Assembly (NCBI RefSeq): GCF_910592395.1
Contig: NC_088308.1
Span: 1,490,001-1,550,000 of the forward strand
Length of the DNA: 60,000 nt
Reading direction: 5' to 3'
Source of the DNA: Lineus longissimus
Taxonomy: Eukaryota > Nemertea > Pilidiophora > Heteronemertea > Lineidae
Below, one piece after another: positions 59,197-60,000 of this stretch. Within the stretch, counting starts at the first letter, position 1, and every line of letters begins with the position of its first letter. The position numbers and the translations under genes are program-made. The notes below the pieces were generated by a model. That model searched no databases, had not been told where the DNA came from, and worked only from the letters and a program-made list of their open reading frames with translations.

Positions 59197-60000
59197 GCCT
59201 GAACTAACATGCAGCGATCGTTAAAACTTATACGTGTGTACCTATTGTATACATCAGATAGCGCTCGAGCGTGCGACTACTGACTATTGGAGTTGCTTGG
59301 CGTTAGAAGTAGGAACTAGATATAATTGGACCAATATGTCAACGACCGGCGTACCCCTTTAACCATCCAGGCACCAGTGGTTTTCAATATCCTCCCACGC
59401 CTCCCGATATGCCGAAGGAGTATAAAAAGCCTGAAGCTCAGGGTGCCCTTTGACTAATTCTGATTGGAAAAGTCACGGTCCGACACTAATATTTTTTTGC
59501 CCCGATGCATCCTCGAAAATACCAGCTGCCGATTCGAACCATCCTCGGTAGTACTCGAACGCTCGGAATCAGTATAATATGCTGCAGTTTGGATGCGGGG
59601 TATGATAATGATAATAATGAAAATGTTGACATCTTGTACATGGATGATTAGATAACAAGATAAGGAAGAAGAAAAAAAGAAAAAAGCTGCGGCAGATTCA
59701 CCGGGAGTCGAACCCGTGACCAGCCGATCCACAGTCAAACACTCTTGGCGCTGAACCGTCAAGGCTTTCATGCTGTGTTGGTGATTTTATTCGCCTCTTA
59801 TATGCGGTATGCAAACGAGCGCGCCGCAATTGTGACAGGGTCTCGCAGGTGGCAGAGTACTTTGCCGAAATAGTTCCAAGTAATCGTATATTTCGATAGT
59901 TGTACAGATTTTTCTCAACATATCGTATTTATATACCTCAGTGATATTAATGATTATCTTTGCAGTTGATTTAACGTTTTAATTGCCGTTTTTAAAGTTT
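59197..60000 (+). repeat. array unit 20 (partial, cut by window end)
   Basis: The first 804 bp of a unit, with a private TATGCCGAAGG change, ending in the AT-rich segment downstream of the tRNA-like sequence. Confidence 0.95.
59693..59765 (-). tRNA. tRNA-like sequence, copy 21
   Basis: Core unchanged; the last copy before the window edge. Confidence 0.5.

Larger units (their letters stand above)
35569..60000 (+). repeat. tandem array of a ~1,167 bp unit, 19 complete units plus one partial
   Basis: Head-to-tail repeats were phased here on the motif GCCTGAACTAACATGCAG. Base length is 1,167 bp; variants of 1,173, 1,273, 1,288, 1,455 and 1,843 bp are explained by a 6 bp insertion, a 118 bp hairpin element, a 15 bp deletion and two partial duplications. 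Interior copies differ by only a few substitutions by eye. Each unit holds on the minus strand a tRNA-like sequence with T-run terminators, and on the plus strand a TATAAAA box. The unit is visibly richer in CpG than the left 35 kb. The array is open at the right edge, so its full size is unknown. It may be a satellite that captured a tRNA-like element or a non-coding RNA gene array. Confidence 0.98.

Noticed and set aside
35569-60000. Array as 5S rRNA, histone or known snRNA gene cluster
   Set aside because: No 5S internal control region, histone coding sequence or recognisable U1-U6 sequence was seen in the unit.
35569-60000. CRISPR array
   Set aside because: Unit length of more than 1 kb, no short repeat-spacer pattern, and a eukaryotic context.

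Overview
The window looks like part of a bilaterian animal genome, probably a marine invertebrate and perhaps a lophotrochozoan. The sequence is AT-rich with spliced coding exons, wide non-coding stretches, recurrent ACATGTA-type palindromes, a tRNA-derived SINE-like sequence and MITE-like foldback elements. There is no bacterial-style gene packing. The taxon is inferred from style, not from a diagnostic gene.

Layout. (1) Positions 1-35,568 are mostly intron or intergenic DNA. The best-supported gene is on the minus strand: three exons (33,018-33,086; 31,207-31,334; 29,942-30,025) encode the N-terminus and first half of the cyclic-nucleotide-binding-like domain of a RAPGEF2/RAPGEF6-type Rap guanine-nucleotide exchange factor (PDZ-GEF). 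Reading frame and splice phase are continuous, and the start ATG has an upstream in-frame stop. I could not find the next exon between 29,941 and position 1, so intron 3 may be very long. Two features fit that: a textbook recursive-splice (ratchet) site on the same strand at 14,880, and a second, phase-matched ATG-starting exon at 4,190-4,287 that could be an alternative first exon. That exon lies between two copies of a ~220 bp foldback MITE. A further exon-like ORF of unknown identity lies at 8,326-8,523.

(2) From 35,569 to the window end runs a head-to-tail array of a ~1,167 bp unit: 19 complete units plus a partial one, open at the right edge. Interior units look almost identical; the left edge unit is partly diverged. 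Each unit carries on the minus strand a 73-nt tRNA-like sequence: perfect B box, T-arm, tRNA-His-like GTG anticodon loop, D-arm, weak acceptor stem. Two T-runs that could end Pol III transcription follow it. A TATA-like box lies about 37 nt upstream of it, and a separate TATAAAA box is on the plus strand. There are 21 copies of the tRNA-like sequence, all pointing towards the RAPGEF gene. Six units also contain a 118 bp hairpin element (34 bp inverted repeats) at one identical site, so one insertion was spread by array turnover. Other markers (a 6 bp indel, a 15 bp deletion, a shared rearrangement junction, a 3,728 bp three-unit higher-order repeat) record that turnover.

The small ORFs that recur in every unit (65 codons on plus, about 105 on minus) are not supported as proteins. 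The array is best read as a satellite-like or non-coding RNA array, about 2.5 kb upstream of the start codon of the RAPGEF gene.
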